NCBI RefSeq assembly: GCF_004798865.1
Contig: NW_025335568.1
Coordinates: forward strand, 22,129,835-22,193,834
DNA length: 64,000 bases
Origin: Varanus komodoensis
Lineage: Eukaryota > Chordata > Lepidosauria > Squamata > Varanidae
Direction: 5' to 3'
The stretch's first letter is position 1. Every line of letters starts with the position of its first letter. The translations under genes and the position numbers were made by a program. Below are positions 11,922 through 23,239 of this stretch, one piece after another. The notes beneath the pieces were generated by a model. That model did not search any database and was not told the DNA's origin. It saw nothing but the letters and a program-made list of their open reading frames with translations.

Positions 11922-12039
11922 AAAAACAAATTAAAACAGAAAAAATACAATAAAATTATAAAAACAATCAAAAACTCCCCATTCCCTCGGCGGTGCGCCC
12001 CAGTCTTATTAGCTTATTGCAAGTTGAGCAACAGATCTT

Positions 12040-12254
12040 CTCATTAGTTGCCACTTTTAAATATTGCAGCGGTCAACAGCTACTCGGGCATGAATATGGT
12101 GGTCAATTCCTGGCCCACTTGGACCAAAGAGCCCCGCCCAGTTCATGAGCACAGATAATATTCTCCTGCCAAACATTGGGCCCCACATCTCAAGCAGCAT
12201 CGCAGGATCCAGAACAACACCTAGATTCTCTAGCTTCTTCTTCAGAACAAACAA
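12040..12254 (-). mobile_element. Possible old LINE RT scrap
   Basis: On the minus strand a short frame contains LENLGVVLDPAMLLE. This resembles the SLGVLLDPELSLEA block of the LINE reverse transcriptase thumb region in copies 1 and 3. The rest is not recognisable. It may be the upstream continuation of the old LINE at 8.7-9.16 kb, interrupted by copy 1. Confidence 0.35.
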
Positions 12255-12440
12255 ACAAAACTTTGAAAAAAGTTTGCATTTATTGTTACTTGAGTAATTT
12301 TAAATTTATGATCTATGTAGCTATTGTAATTGTATTATTATATGTATTTTATCTGGTTTTATGATTGATTTTTATTATTATATTGTGCATTGTCCAGAGA
12401 CCCCTATAAGGTTATGGGAACAGTTTATAAATCTAACAAA
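12255..12440 (+). mobile_element. LINE 3' tail
   Basis: A T-rich UTR is followed by a block around 12385-12435 in which a GTAAGCCGCC-type motif is decayed to GCATTGTCCAGAGACCCC and a GGCGGTATATAAATCTAA-type end is decayed to GGAACAGTTTATAAATCTAA. This is the standard layout of an L2/CR1-group 3' end on the plus strand. No coding part is visible. Confidence 0.4.
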
Positions 12441-15400
12441 GAAACAAATTTCCACCTTACCTAAGTCACAGGGAGTGCTGTCCATCAATGGTTCTTCAAG
12501 ACTGATTCAGCTTCATAACGTCTAAGGGCCGAAACAGACATTACTTTTAATATGTAACTAGCAGATATGTCTTTTCATTTTCAATGTAGAGCTGGCATGG
12601 GGGGTTGTTCCAGTTCTGAAAATCCCCCTACCACACATACTGGAGTCCCAATCTAGATTGGAAGCTCTGTCCCTACTCTAGAATAAAAATGTAAAGAAGA
12701 AAGGCAGCTGCTAGATGGACAGTTAAGGTAATACCTTCTTTGGCCCTTAGTTATACTTCAAGTAGACCAATTGTCTGGATTCCTTTATCCTCACTGAGGA
12801 TAGAAGTTCCAGTTCCTGCAACAGCCATATTTACTATTATACTATCAGATAGCCAAAAAAAACCTGTTTCTTTCAGGCTCCTCATACTCCCCCCTTGCCT
12901 ACTTTTACAATACTTATTTTAAGGATTTCATCAACAGTAATGATATGTGACACAGTTTACCATTAGCACAATAGAAAACCATGCATGAGTTTTCTGGCCT
13001 GTACTGGGATGGATTTGGCAGCTGTTGGACTCATGGCGTTATTTCCTTTCCATTTATTGATTGGCCCTGGCGAGTTCCAGGAAAGCCATTTGTGCAACAT
13101 GTTCATCCTTTTTGGCACCCCAAAGCTATATCATAAGAAGAGTTTCCAGCACATGTTTTTGGTACATATGACTTTAGAGATGCCCTGTTCTTGAGGCCAA
13201 TGGCAGAAGGGTTGGAATGTCATGAAGTGTTCACAGACATTTTAACCACTAGTTGGGGGGGGGGGGGGGGGGTGGCATTGACTGAACACTGATGAATGAA
13301 GCAGAGCTTTGCTGTAGAAAGTAAAAGGCGAGGTTTATCGGAGAACACTTACTTGAGGGTTTGGGCCAGCAGGAATGCTGTGCTTTTGGCCTGGAGGCAA
13401 GGTGGTGAAATCTTTTCAGCCTAGTGGCCAAGTCCAGTTTTGCAGGTGCTGGGAGGCACATTCCAGTTGTGGGCAAGGCCAAAGCATCCACAACACAACA
13501 CATTTTGGTTTAAAGCACTTACTGTTCATAACACCTTAAGAAAAACAAGTCAGCTGTTTAAATGGAGGGTGGGGGGAAAGATTGCGTGAGAGCTGGGAAA
13601 ACACCAAAAAATGGTGGTTGGGTGTCAGGGGAGATAACCCCAAAAAGGGGAACAGGAGCAGGACTGCTGGACATATAGAAGGCTGATAAGGAAGACTGCA
13701 CAGGATTGTTTCCATGTGAAGGTGCGCTCCTGGGGCAAGGCTTTTCCACAGACATCTGGAAGTGGCATTAAAATGGCAGTGCATGGGACACTTAGCATGG
13801 CGCCATTTTCTCAGCGGAGGCATGGCTGTGTATCCACTCCAGATGTTAGCCTGAACTTTAAAGGAGCTACCCATGATACTGATCCTTTCCTTCCAAAAAG
13901 AAAAAAGTTCAGGTGCAAAGAGCATGAATGGCTCCTTAAAGGTTTAGAGTAAAACCCACTGAGGATTCATAATGCTTGTAAGTTTTTGAGCAACCACCTC
14001 TCCACTGTGTTCTTTCTGGCACAGCTTGTCCCAGTTTTGTAATTAAAAAATGAAAGGGAAAAATGCAAGGAAATCAAGAATTAACTTTAAGTCAAGAAGA
14101 GGAACCAGACAATTATAGAACAATGCATTTATTCAACAAAAAGTAATAAATAGAGCAGAAGCTGCTAACAGGAAGTGACTACTGAAAGCACAACTGCTCT
14201 GAAAAATTGTTGGAGGTGCTCAGTCAGGCACACTGGGCAGGCTGGCACTGCAATTGCCAAACAAAACACACTGCAGAGCAGGTACAAAAAGTGACAGAAC
14301 CGCAATACAATGCAATGGTCTGGCAGTTATGTTGTTTGGGTTCTCCCCCAGATGTTAGTAAAGGAATGCTAACAGAGACAGAATTGCTAGCTTGAAAGCA
14401 ACCTGCAAGCTAATGACTGAGGAACATAGGATCTGTGATGCAGAAACAGAATAGGAAGTGGCTGAAAAGTAGAGATTTGAAGGACGGCTAGGAAAAAATG
14501 GATAAGACTTGCTTAATTTTGACTGTATTGATTATGCCATATAACCCCCTTTGTGTCAAGTATTAACATCTCTTTTTCCCAGTCTTTGTCAATCCAGTTC
14601 GTTATTTTTTTAATCAAATTGGTTGCAGTCACATCATGTTTTGATCAATCTAACAGCCATTCCAGCTCTCAGAAGCAAAATATATCAAATCGACAATGAA
14701 GCAGAAGTTTCTTTATTGTTTAAAGCAGTCATGGCACAGAAGTTGACATACTTTATGTGCTGGCTTATGGGATCAGACATGAATGAATTTTTTAGAAACA
14801 AGTAGAAGCACATTGTGGGAAAGAATGCCATAAGTGCAGATGCAGAAGCAGACATGTCACCCTCACCTATGAGTGCAGCTCGAGTCAAAGGTGTTGCACG
14901 TGCAGTAAAACTACGTCCTGAGCAGCCCAATCTCTGGCTGAAGACCTGTGAAGCAGAAAATGATCATTTAGTCATCAAAAAACCATTGAACGAGAATCTA
15001 AGGCAACTTCCCATAGAGCAGATGAGAAATTAGCAAAATGATGAAACTTCTGAAACTTTTGCACTGTATCTTCTGCAACTTTCCGCCTTTGTGTAGCTTA
15101 TTATGTTTCATTTACCCTAACTCTAACCCTCTTTAAAAACCTTCTGATATGAGATAGCTCTACATTCACATCACACTCTGCAAGCAAGAGTCAGTGAACA
15201 TTAGGCATGATGCTGCTTTTCCTGTGTCTCTCAAATGAACCATTTAAAAGAAATATCTCTTCTCTTCCCCCCACACCACCCCACACCACCACCCCAGAAA
15301 AAAGTGAAAACTATACATTAGCCTCTCTTGAACTCTGCGGCTGGTGAGAAACCTCAGGAGACCCATCTAAGCATTCGTTCCACAGGAATGGTGCATATAC

Positions 15401-16061
15401 AGCACTATTGCGGTTGCTATAAATTATTTTTGCTTGGAACAAGCTTTAACAAGGATAGTTCTCTTTCCAAGTTTATTGTGGTTAGGGTAAAGAAGAAAAG
15501 AATTCATCATTCAACATTATTAAGTATGTTTTAATGAAGAAACATGAGGCCCAGAGAAAAACTTAAGAGCTGCTTCTCTTCCAAAGTTTTGCTGTACTTC
15601 CTCAACTTCTCAGCCTAGAACTACTTATTTTTCAGTATTATGGAATATAAAGGAAAAATTACTTCCACGGGTATGTTTGAGGATTCCCTAGGTATGGGAT
15701 TGGGGCAGGGAAATGGAGGAAAGTAAGTTACAAGCGCACATCCTGCTGAGCCAATGTTTTTGGCTCTCAAATATAGGCACAGCTCAAACAAGACATCAAC
15801 TGACTGGAGGCCATCCATGCATATAGTGAGAGGCAAATTCTGGGTGCTGTTCAAAACCTACTTGAAAATTAACTGACAAATTTTTCTACCTTTAAATCAA
15901 ATGTCCCAATTCTCAGAGCAGTTTCTCACTGTGGGCTAAGGAAAGGCAGGGCATGGGAATCAATCTCCATGCAAAAGCCAATGGAACTTTTGCAAAAGTT
16001 CATGAAACCTGCTAGCACTGATTACTGGTACTCAGTCTTGATTATGTAGCTATTGTAGAAT
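12441..16061. other. Gene-free stretch
   Basis: No gene or dated repeat is recognised apart from a G18 tract at 13255. Frames of up to 129 codons at 13.5-13.9 kb occur on both strands, in regions of slightly higher GC, and have no family features. Degenerate CCCTAA-like units at 15112-15131 are too few to be a telomeric repeat. Confidence 0.5.
13255..13272 (+). repeat. Poly-G tract (18 G)
   Basis: An uninterrupted run of 18 guanines on the plus strand. Such runs slip easily in replication and sequencing, so the exact length is uncertain. Confidence 0.95.
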
Positions 16062-16217
16062 ATATTTATTTATTTATTTATAGCATTTTTATGCCACCCC
16101 CATCGCAGAAAGCCTCAGGGTGGCTTACAAAGAGAAAGACAACATAAAACAGCATTAAAAATTTGGAGCATCTTCACAATAGATTAAAACCAATAAATAA
16201 AAGCAACAATTAAAATA

Positions 16218-16826
16218 TCATTTAAATAAAAAGGTCTTGGCCTGGCACCGAAAAACAAATAACAATGGCGCCAGGCAGACCTCTCTGGGGAGCGCATTCC
16301 ATAGGTGGGGCGCCACCACAGAGAAGGCCCTCCTCCAGGTACTCACCTTCCTAATATCCTTCACAGAGGGCTCCTGGAGAAGGGCCTTCTCTGCCGATCT
16401 CAGGGGGTGGGAGGGCATATATGCACGCAAGCGCTTCTTTAGATAATCAGGACCCAAGCTGTTGAGGGCTTTATAGGTGATAACCAACACCTTGAATTGG
16501 GCCCAGACTTCAATCGGGAGCCAGTGGAGCTGACAGAGAACTCGAGTTATATGAGAACAATGCCAAGTCCCCATCAGCAACCTGGCAGCTCTATTTTGCA
16601 CCATCTGAAGTATCCGGACCATCTTCAAGGGCAGCCCCATGTAGAGCGCGTTACAGAAGGCAAAACGGGAATTACCAATGCATGTGTCACAGTTGCCAGG
16701 CAGTCGTTCTCCAGGTAGGGACGCAGCTGATAGCTCAGCCAAAGTTGAAGGAAGGCACTCCTCGCCGCTGCTGTTACTTAAGCTTCTAATGACAGCTCTG
16801 GGTCGAGGAGCACTCCCAAGCTGCAA
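16218..16826 (-). pseudogene. LINE copy 2 C-terminal domain
   Basis: About the last 150 of 202 codons match the C-terminal end of the LINE polyprotein: FCNALYMGLPLKMV, VQNRAARLL, LHWLPIEVWAQFKVLV, then RRAFSVVAPHLWNALP and VFRCQAKTFLFK. The first 45 or so residues are out of frame relative to copy 1, so a frameshift lies near 16680. The domain follows the RT and has no assigned catalytic role. Confidence 0.7.
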
Positions 16827-17299
16827 ACCCTGTCCCTAAGAGGGAGTGCAACCCCATTCAGGACAAGGTCCATGTCCCGCATCCCGAAGCCCAACCCACC
16901 TACCAACAGAACCTCTGTCTTGTCTGGATTGAACCTCAGTTTATTGGCCCTCATTCAGCCCATTACCTCGGCCAGGCACCGGTTCAGTATAGCCACCGCC
17001 TCACCTGGATTAGTTGAAAACGAGAGGTAGAGCTGGGTATCATCACACCTCCTAATGACCTCTCCCAGCGGTTTCATGTAGATGTTGAATAGCAAGGGGG
17101 ACAAAATGGACCCCTGCAGAACTCTATGGCATAGCTGCCATTGCGCAGAGCCATGGTCCCCCAGCACCACCTTCTGAAATCGGCCATTGAGATAGGAGTT
17201 GAACCACTGCAAAGCAGTGCCTCCAACTCCCAATCCTGCAAGCCTATCCAGAAGGATACCATGGTCGATGGTATTGAAAGCCACTGAGAGGTCCAGGAG

Positions 17300-17481
17300 A
17301 ACCAACGGGGACGCACTCCCCCTATCTCTCTCCCTGCACAGGTCATCGTACAGGGCAACCAAGGCAGATTCAGTACCGTACCCAGGTCTGAAGCCGAACT
17401 GAAATGGGTCCAGATAATCAGTTTCATCCAAGAATGCTTGGAGTTGTCCCGCCACCACCCGCTCTAACACCTTGCCCAGAA
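17300..17481. repeat. Direct duplication, left unit flanking assembly gap
   Basis: This segment of LINE copy 2 is repeated almost base for base at 17582-17764, immediately across the 100-N gap (constant offset of 282 bases, a few differences near the outer start and one extra A at the far end). The unit has no place twice in the family layout, because copy 1 has it once (10450-10634). Confidence 0.9.
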
Positions 17482-17581
17482 NNNNNNNNNNNNNNNNNNN
17501 NNNNNNNNNNNNNNNNNNNNNNNNNNNNNNNNNNNNNNNNNNNNNNNNNNNNNNNNNNNNNNNNNNNNNNNNNNNNNNNNN
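17482..17581. other. Assembly gap, 100 N
   Basis: Exactly 100 N. Assemblers commonly use this length for a gap of unknown size. It falls inside LINE copy 2. Confidence 0.98.
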
Positions 17582-17764
17582 AACTAACAGGGACGCACTC
17601 CCCCTATCTCTCTCCCTGCACAGGTCATCGTACAGGGCAACCAAGGCAGATTCAGTACCGTACCCAGGTCTGAAGCCGAACTGAAATGGGTCCAGATAAT
17701 CAGTTTCATCCAAGAATGCTTGGAGTTGTCCCGCCACCACCCGCTCTAACACCTTGCCCAAGAA
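17582..17764. repeat. Direct duplication, right unit flanking assembly gap
   Basis: This is the partner of 17300-17481. The LINE sequence then continues to the right without interruption (AACGGGATGTTGGCC and onward), which suggests this is the authentic copy and that one of the two units is redundant. Confidence 0.9.
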
Positions 17765-17783
17765 CGGGATGTTGGCCACTGGT

Positions 17784-18245
17784 CTATAATCGGCAGCCAC
17801 CTCTGGATCCAGGGATGCCTTCTTTAGGACTGGCCAGACTACCGCCTCCTTTAAAGGGGCAGATACCCAGCTGTCCCTTAGAGAGGCTGTTGACAACGTC
17901 CAGGATCCAGGTCCCAATCCCGTCCTTGGCTTTCTTGAGTAGCCAAGATGGACAAGGGTCCAGTAAGCAGGTGGTAGGACGTACTTGTCCAAGCACCTTG
18001 TCCACATCATCAGGCCTCAACAACTGAAACTCATCCATCAATTGTGGACCAGAAGGCAACATTGGCACCTTCCCAGTAGAATCTGATTCACTAGTAGAGT
18101 CCAGCTCGTGACGAATCTGAGCGATTTTCTCCCTGAAATGCTTGGCGAAGTCGTCACAGTAGGCCTTTGAGGGTGGCATGAGATCTTTCTTTGGGCCCCT
18201 GTACCACTCGAAAGAGTTCCGCCAGATGGCATTGTGAGGAGGCAA
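17784..18245 (-). pseudogene. LINE copy 2 linker and RT N-terminal block
   Basis: A frame of 153 codons contains the linker seen in copy 1: KKDLMPPSKAYCDDFAKHF, IAQIRHELDSTS, LLRPDDVDKVLGQVRPTTC and CPSWLLKKAKDGIGTWILDVVN. It ends where a frameshift separates it from the KKASLDP block. This part joins the endonuclease to the reverse transcriptase. Confidence 0.7.
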
Positions 18246-19047
18246 TGGAAGTGGAGAAGAATTTCTTCTTCACCGCCCTCACCACCACAGCATAGGCCCG
18301 ATAATGGGCTCTTAAGTGTGTTCGATCAGATTCATCCCGTGATTTCCTCCACCTACACTCTAGATGTCTCCCAACCCACTTCATCGCCCATAGTTCAGGT
18401 GTATACCAGGGGGATGAACGGGCTCTGCCAGGTGGGAGAGGACACTTAGGAGCGATCGTGTCAATAGCCCTAGTCATTTCCCCATTCCACAGTTCGACCA
18501 GAGCTTCGACAGGAGCACCAGCCTTGTCAGCCGGAAACTCCCCCAGGGCCTTCAGGAATCCATCCGGCTCCATCTGGCTCTGGGAGCGGACCAGCGCAAT
18601 TGGATCTGCACCCTTACAGAGGGAAAGGCCGCTCTCGAGCTCAAACTTCACAAGAAAGTGATCTGACCATGACAGGGGTATCAGACACAAGTTCCTCGCC
18701 CTCAGATCACCCTCTTCCTGCCCCATCGAGAAAACCAGGTCCAGAGTGTGTCCACGTTCATGGGTTGGGCCAGTGACGTGTTGAGACAGCCCCATGGCCA
18801 TCATGGAGGCCATGAAGTCCTGAGCTGCCCCAGGCAGAACTGCCTTGGCATGGAGATTGAAGTCCCCCGGGACCAACATTCTGGGAGTCTTCAACACCAA
18901 GTCCGAGATGATCTCCGTCAGTTCAGGCAGGGAGTCTGTTGGGCAGAAGGGTGCACGGTACACCAACACAATCCCCAGTCTGCCTCGGTCGCCCAACACT
19001 AAGTAGAGGCACTCTAGCCCCGGCCTCGAGGGGACTGGAAGCCGCAT
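18154..19047 (-). pseudogene. LINE copy 2 endonuclease, C-terminal two thirds
   Basis: A 297-codon frame. GDFNLHA lies at about residues 61-67, THERGHTLDLVF at 95-106, and the catalytic SDH motif within WSDHFLVKF at 127-135. This is followed by about 130 residues of linker with W-rich blocks (SSPWYTPELW, 107-119 residues past SDH-side sequence counts approximate). The N-terminal metal-binding Asn and Glu blocks are absent because the element is 5'-truncated. The apparent start Met is internal. This segment shows what copy 1 lost in its in-frame deletion. Confidence 0.78.
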
Positions 19048-19073
19048 GAGGGAGATGGAGGCTCGATAAACCA

Positions 19074-22000
19074 GAATTAAAATCAGATTTGTTAAGAAGT
19101 GCCGTAAAATGCAATGGCGCAGTACCTGCGCAGCACATAGGAGTTCTTTAGCTCAATCTCAGTTTTCACCAGGTGCAGCTGGGAAAAGTTCTGCCTGAAA
19201 GCCTGGAGAGGCACTGCCAGTCAGTGCTGACACAATTCTGAACTAGCTGGCCAGTGCTCTGGTTTGGTATAAGACAACTTTCTACTTTCCTACAGATCTT
19301 TGAGGTCAAGAACATGACACCATCACCTGAAACTAACATATGCAGTCTTGACATACTTCTCGCATTGGCTTTCCTATTTACACTTCCAAATTGCATCATG
19401 CTCTTTGCTTCAGTGTCTCTTTGTGGACCTGTATCCATCTTCATAACTATATGTTATTAGATCCTTGGGTGTCCATCAGGAAAACTAGGAGGGGTTATTG
19501 AAGAATCAGACCATTAAGCAAGATGAGGTACACTTAGCACCATCCCAGGGCTGGCTGTTCCACAAGGTAGGGTGAGGACCTTCCTCAGGTGGTGGATCTT
19601 CGTCCACAGCCCAGAGGGATGCACACCTGTGACTGACAATGTTTTTTGGAGCTTACTGTGGCAGCATGGACCCTGAAGATCTCCTGTAAATGAACCCCTC
19701 AGAGTAAGTCTCTAGGCCTATTGGCCACTCCAGAAGGCCTTGCTGGCTACTGTCCTGCTACAACAAGCAGGCTCTTCCAAGTTCCTAGTTCCCTGCTGCA
19801 GAAATGCACAGGAGGTCTCTGTGACCAATTCAATCACAAGGTCTCATGCTGAGGATGCCTCCAAGCAGTGTTGATGGGCAAGATTACTGACACTGCAAAC
19901 ACATCGCAGAGAAGAAGGAGCAGATTACAGGAGACTCTTTTGCTTCTGCACCAGCCCAAGGTTGTACAACCACAAAAAATTAAAATGTTTATTTGGTATG
20001 TAGCTCTATTTTAATTGTAGAGAGTGGGCCTGTCTTTTATTAATCACGGAATGTTCAGATAGATTTGTGTGCTTCTAATGACCAAATGAAGGAACAGGGG
20101 AAGATGTTGAAGTTTAAGTTTACCTAGTGAAGTTTCTCAGGCAGAGCGTGAGAATTAGCCTGCTCAGGAAGGGCATCCAGCACTAAACAAAAGTCCGCAT
20201 TCACACCTTGAAGAGTGACTGAGAAAGGAAGTGGTCTCTGAAATATTGGGCAAGTTGACACAAAATCAGCTAGCACCTGTGTCCTTGCGCCTCTTAGACC
20301 GATGTTGTTGCAGCTACTTTTGGTTTATGATAGCATTGTTTCAGTTTGTGCTATTAAGTGGAAGCAGTCTTGATCATTTTTATGAACTGCTGTAAACCAC
20401 CCAGACAGCTTTGGCCAAGGGGCAGTATAGAAATGAAACACAGCAGCAGCCTCAAACACATGTAGCAAATTCCATTTCTACCTATTACTCAGTAAGATTT
20501 GCAAGAACGTGTTGCATAACTGTCTGTGGCCCAAAAAAAGGGAAATTTAATGCAAACATGGAGCTTCTTTCCAGTTTCTGAAATAACATTCAGATTCTGA
20601 AATAACATTGTCAACCATTTCTAGTGAGGCTTCTCCAGACAGCAAGTAATGTGGTGTATGAGCCTTTATTGAAATATCTGCGGGAACAATCTTATGGCCC
20701 CAACACAGGGTCTTTGGTTGCAGAAGCATAGATAATGTGGATCCCCAACTCTGAAGTCAGGGCTCCAATCCCCCTCACCTGCCCCTTCAGAATCAGTAGG
20801 AAAAAAGCATGCTGGATGCTCTCCATGTTTGGGGCGGCAAGGCAAGGAAAATCTAGGATATGGCATATATCCTGATCTTGTTCCAGCCTTCTTCCCTCTC
20901 CCTTTGAAGCATTCCAGCTAGACAGCTGAAAATGGTCATCTAATGAAATTGCAAAGAGGAAATGCAGAGATCGACTCTGCGTCAGAGGTCCATAATTCTC
21001 CCTGTTTGGGCACTTATGACCATCCTGATTGGATTATACCCCTAATTGTTGTGTCCTGACCAGAAGCTTGATCATACAAAAGTGCTGATCATCAGAAGCT
21101 AAAATCTTTATCCTTATTCATGAAATGTGGATTGAACTGAAATTGACAAGAATAAATTTCATTTAGATTATCAAAAACTTTTAAAAATAAATATGATAAA
21201 AAGGACTTCATGAAAGAGAAATGTATATAATGTGTGTGTTGTGCATGTCCTGCAACTCTCATCTTCCCTTTCAGAAGCAATCATGCAGAAAAAGTTTTAA
21301 TAAATTAAATCCCCTGGGAATGCCTGTAACTGTGTGAGTTTGGAGGACAATGACCATTCTATGGTCACTTCCATGCTGTTCTCGCAATTCAAAAGAGATG
21401 TGCACAGAATCCTTTTCATGTGGAAAATCAATCAGATCCCCCAATTTTAGCCTCCCAGACTCGAATCTGCTTTGCATCATCGCAGAGTTCGAGTTCCTTC
21501 CAAGCATGCCCAGCTTTCTCAGGGCATTTACCAGGAATTGGGGCCCATGCACTGTGCAAGGAGCACCGTTCTTCTACATCACCAGCAGCAAGCGGGGAAG
21601 AAGGTTGGGCACCAAGATTGGCTGACCCCACCACTCTCCTCTTTCACATCCTGTAGCTGTTCCTGACAGGGAAGATTGTTGGTTGGACAACCTGATGTCT
21701 TCAAGCTTTCTCTGCTCAGCTCACGTTTCAGGAACATGCTGAATATGAGAGGAATTTAGTGGATACTGAAGGGACAAATTCTGAAAGTGGTCATCACAAC
21801 TGCAATGCACTTTTATGGCTTATTTCAGTTGTCCAATTGTGCTGCTTTGGAACAGGAGGGAAGGAGGTTCCTGGGGTAAGTTAGATTTTGGCAACACTGG
21901 CCTCCTTCTATGCTACCCCAGAATGCTCTCAAAAGCCAGGGCCTCCAGGGACACTCTTATTACCTTGGAGAGGCAGACAGTGTCTGTCTTTTGGCACCAG

Positions 22001-22380
22001 CTGCCCGCAGGGAACAAGGGGATTCCCACTGTGGATTCCCAGCTATGAAGTCAGAGCAATTTTCGAACCTCATAGCTGGCAATTCGAAAAATCCCATGGT
22101 CATCTGGGCACTGTCACACAGCTATGAATGTGCTGCACAACTAGCTTATTAACTTCATTTTCCCATGTGATGCAATTCCTTTAGATCTGGATAACCACAT
22201 AAATGATCTTCTGCTATACTATACTCATCCAAATAAACAATGTTTCTCTGAGAGCTCATCTTCGCAAAATAGACTCTACACAACATACTGAAGAATCTGA
22301 GCTTCCATGACTTCTCTGCCAATGACTCACTCCAACAGGAGAGGACATGACTTTCCATGGGGCATTAGAATGGGCATCAC
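19074..22380. other. Gene-free stretch
   Basis: No gene is seen. One worn LINE tail lies at 20.37-20.44 kb (listed). A 15-bp direct repeat, TTCTGAAATAACATT, occurs at 20576-20590 and 20595-20609 and looks like local slippage. Several overlapping frames of 60-90 codons at 21.3-22.1 kb lack any family signature. Confidence 0.5.
20370..20442 (+). mobile_element. L2/CR1-group LINE 3' tail
   Basis: The motif GTAAACCACCCAGACAGC, then GGCCAAGGGGCAGTATAGAAATG, is the decayed form of a common LINE tail (GTAAACCGCCCAGAG ... GGGCGGTATAAAAATG) on the plus strand. Only the extreme 3' end is present. Confidence 0.5.
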
Positions 22381-22384
22381 AAGT

Positions 22385-22800
22385 ACAGGTTAGGGGACAA
22401 GAGCCTGGAGAGCGGCACTTGTGAAAGGGATCTTGGGGTGCTGGTCGACTGCAGGCTGAACATGAGTCAGCAGTGCGACATGGTGGTCAGGAGAGCAAAT
22501 GCCATCCTTGGATGCATAGTCAGAAGTGTGGTTTCTAGATAAAGAGAGGTATTACTGTCACGCTATATGACTCTGGTACACCCACAACTTGAGTACTGTG
22601 TTTAGTTCTTGGGGCCACATTACAGGAGAAATATAGCCAGGATGGAATCAGTGCAGCGTAGGGCCACAAGGACAGGGACCAGTTTGTGGAGGAAGCTGTA
22701 TGCGGCGAGACTGAGGGAACTGGGTCTTTTCAGCCTGGAGAAGAGGATACTCCAAAGGATGACATATAGTATATGAGGGGTTGTCATGGGGAGGTAATCA
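22385..22800 (+). mobile_element. CR1 LINE, RT C-terminal fragment
   Basis: Read on the plus strand with interruptions, the sequence gives LGVLVDCRLNMSQQCDMVV, ANAILGCI, REVLLSRYMTLVHPQLEYCV, FLGPHYRRNI, VQRRATRT and LRELGLFSLEKR in the order found in the CR1 reverse-transcriptase C-terminal domain. At least two in-frame stops (after VVSR and after LEYCV) make it a fossil. The 5' and 3' ends are not preserved. Confidence 0.8.
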
Positions 22801-22899
22801 AGACCATTTTTCTCCTGCGGTGGAGTGTGGGACATGTTACAATGGAGCAATGCTCTGGAAACCAAGGTTCAATTTGGATGCATGACAGAACTCCTAGGG

Positions 22900-22990
22900 C
22901 AGTGATGGCGAACCTTTTAGAGACCAAGTGCCAAAACTGCAACCCAAAAACACTTATTTATCGCAAAGTGTCAACAGTACGTTGTATTGG
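22900..22990 (+). mobile_element. hAT-like non-autonomous DNA transposon end
   Basis: CAGTGATGGCGAACCTTTT is a typical hAT terminal inverted repeat start (CAGNG...). It is followed by a block (GAGTGCCAAAACTGCAACCC type, then ACTTATTTATCGCAAAGTG) that recurs in squamate genomes. The opposite end was not found nearby, so the copy is truncated. The hAT assignment is from the terminus only. Confidence 0.5.
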
Positions 22991-23239
22991 CAAACACTGC
23001 CATGTCATGCAAACCCAGGCAGCAGGCTTTGCTTGAATTAGACAGTCCTCAGAGAACCTGTGGCTTTTTGTAGAATTGTTCAAGCTTTTGCTACAAGTTT
23101 TGTCTTGTAGGACCTGTGGATGCCCAGCATGGCATGGCAGCCTCTGCAGATAAATTATGCCATGTCGGTTGTCTAAGATACAACCTAAGCTGATGAACAT
23201 TTTAGCACATGTTGCTAAAAGCACAAAGCAGGATCAAGC

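Larger units (their letters stand above)
9164..12003 (-). mobile_element. L2-like LINE copy 1, near full length, defective
   Basis: This is a non-LTR retrotransposon of the L2/CR1 group. On the minus strand it reads from a GC-rich 5' end near 12003, through an APE-type endonuclease and a reverse transcriptase, to a 3' UTR ending in a GC hairpin (9197-9227) and a (TAAA)n tail. It is the only copy here that keeps the 5' start. Restoring a 453-bp internal deletion would give about 3.3 kb, a usual length for L2 elements. The frame is broken by an indel in a C8 run (11584-11591), an in-frame deletion at about 11156, a CGA-to-TGA stop at 11087-11089, and single-base losses near 10555 and 10475. CpG-rich coding sequence contrasts with the AT-rich surroundings. 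Calling it L2 rather than CR1 rests on the tail hairpin and general look. Confidence 0.88.
16955..18010 (-). pseudogene. LINE copy 2 reverse transcriptase, spans the N gap
   Basis: The frame carries RT blocks (VVWPVLKKASLDP, YRPVANIPFLGKVLERVV, DPFQFGFRPGYGTESAL, motif A LLDLSVAFNTIDH, motif B as RVLQGSILSP). Blocks from the first half occur twice, once on each side of the N run, because of the duplicated flanks. Eight residues (GLRNHQYA-type in relatives) are missing just before DDTQL, so the usual YADD active site is reduced to CDD. The first part, before the KKASLDP block, is frameshifted. Confidence 0.7.
16062..19073 (-). mobile_element. L2-like LINE copy 2, 5'-truncated, with assembly gap
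   Basis: This is the same family as copy 1. Reading the minus strand, it begins inside the endonuclease (about 19073, where similarity to copy 1 stops after the GAGGCTCG block), passes through a complete C-terminal endonuclease and linker, the RT and the C-terminal domain, and ends in a 3' UTR with the hairpin (16093-16124) and a TTTA-repeat tail. It lacks the first part of the endonuclease, as expected for 5' truncation during target-primed reverse transcription. It keeps the 453 bp that copy 1 has lost. Several frameshifts and a 24-bp deletion in the RT active site make it inactive. A 100-N gap sits in the RT region with duplicated flanks, so part of its apparent length is probably artificial. 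No clear target-site duplication is seen. Confidence 0.88.

Noticed and set aside
13536-13952. Overlapping frames of 60-129 codons near 13.5-13.9 kb
   Set aside because: They read on both strands over the same bases and show no conserved motif.
16955-18010. A continuous 351-residue protein across 16955-18010
   Set aside because: The frame passes through 100 N and repeats the same RT segment on both sides. It is an artefact of the gap and duplication.
20576-20609. 15-bp direct repeat TTCTGAAATAACATT
   Set aside because: A small local duplication with no associated element.
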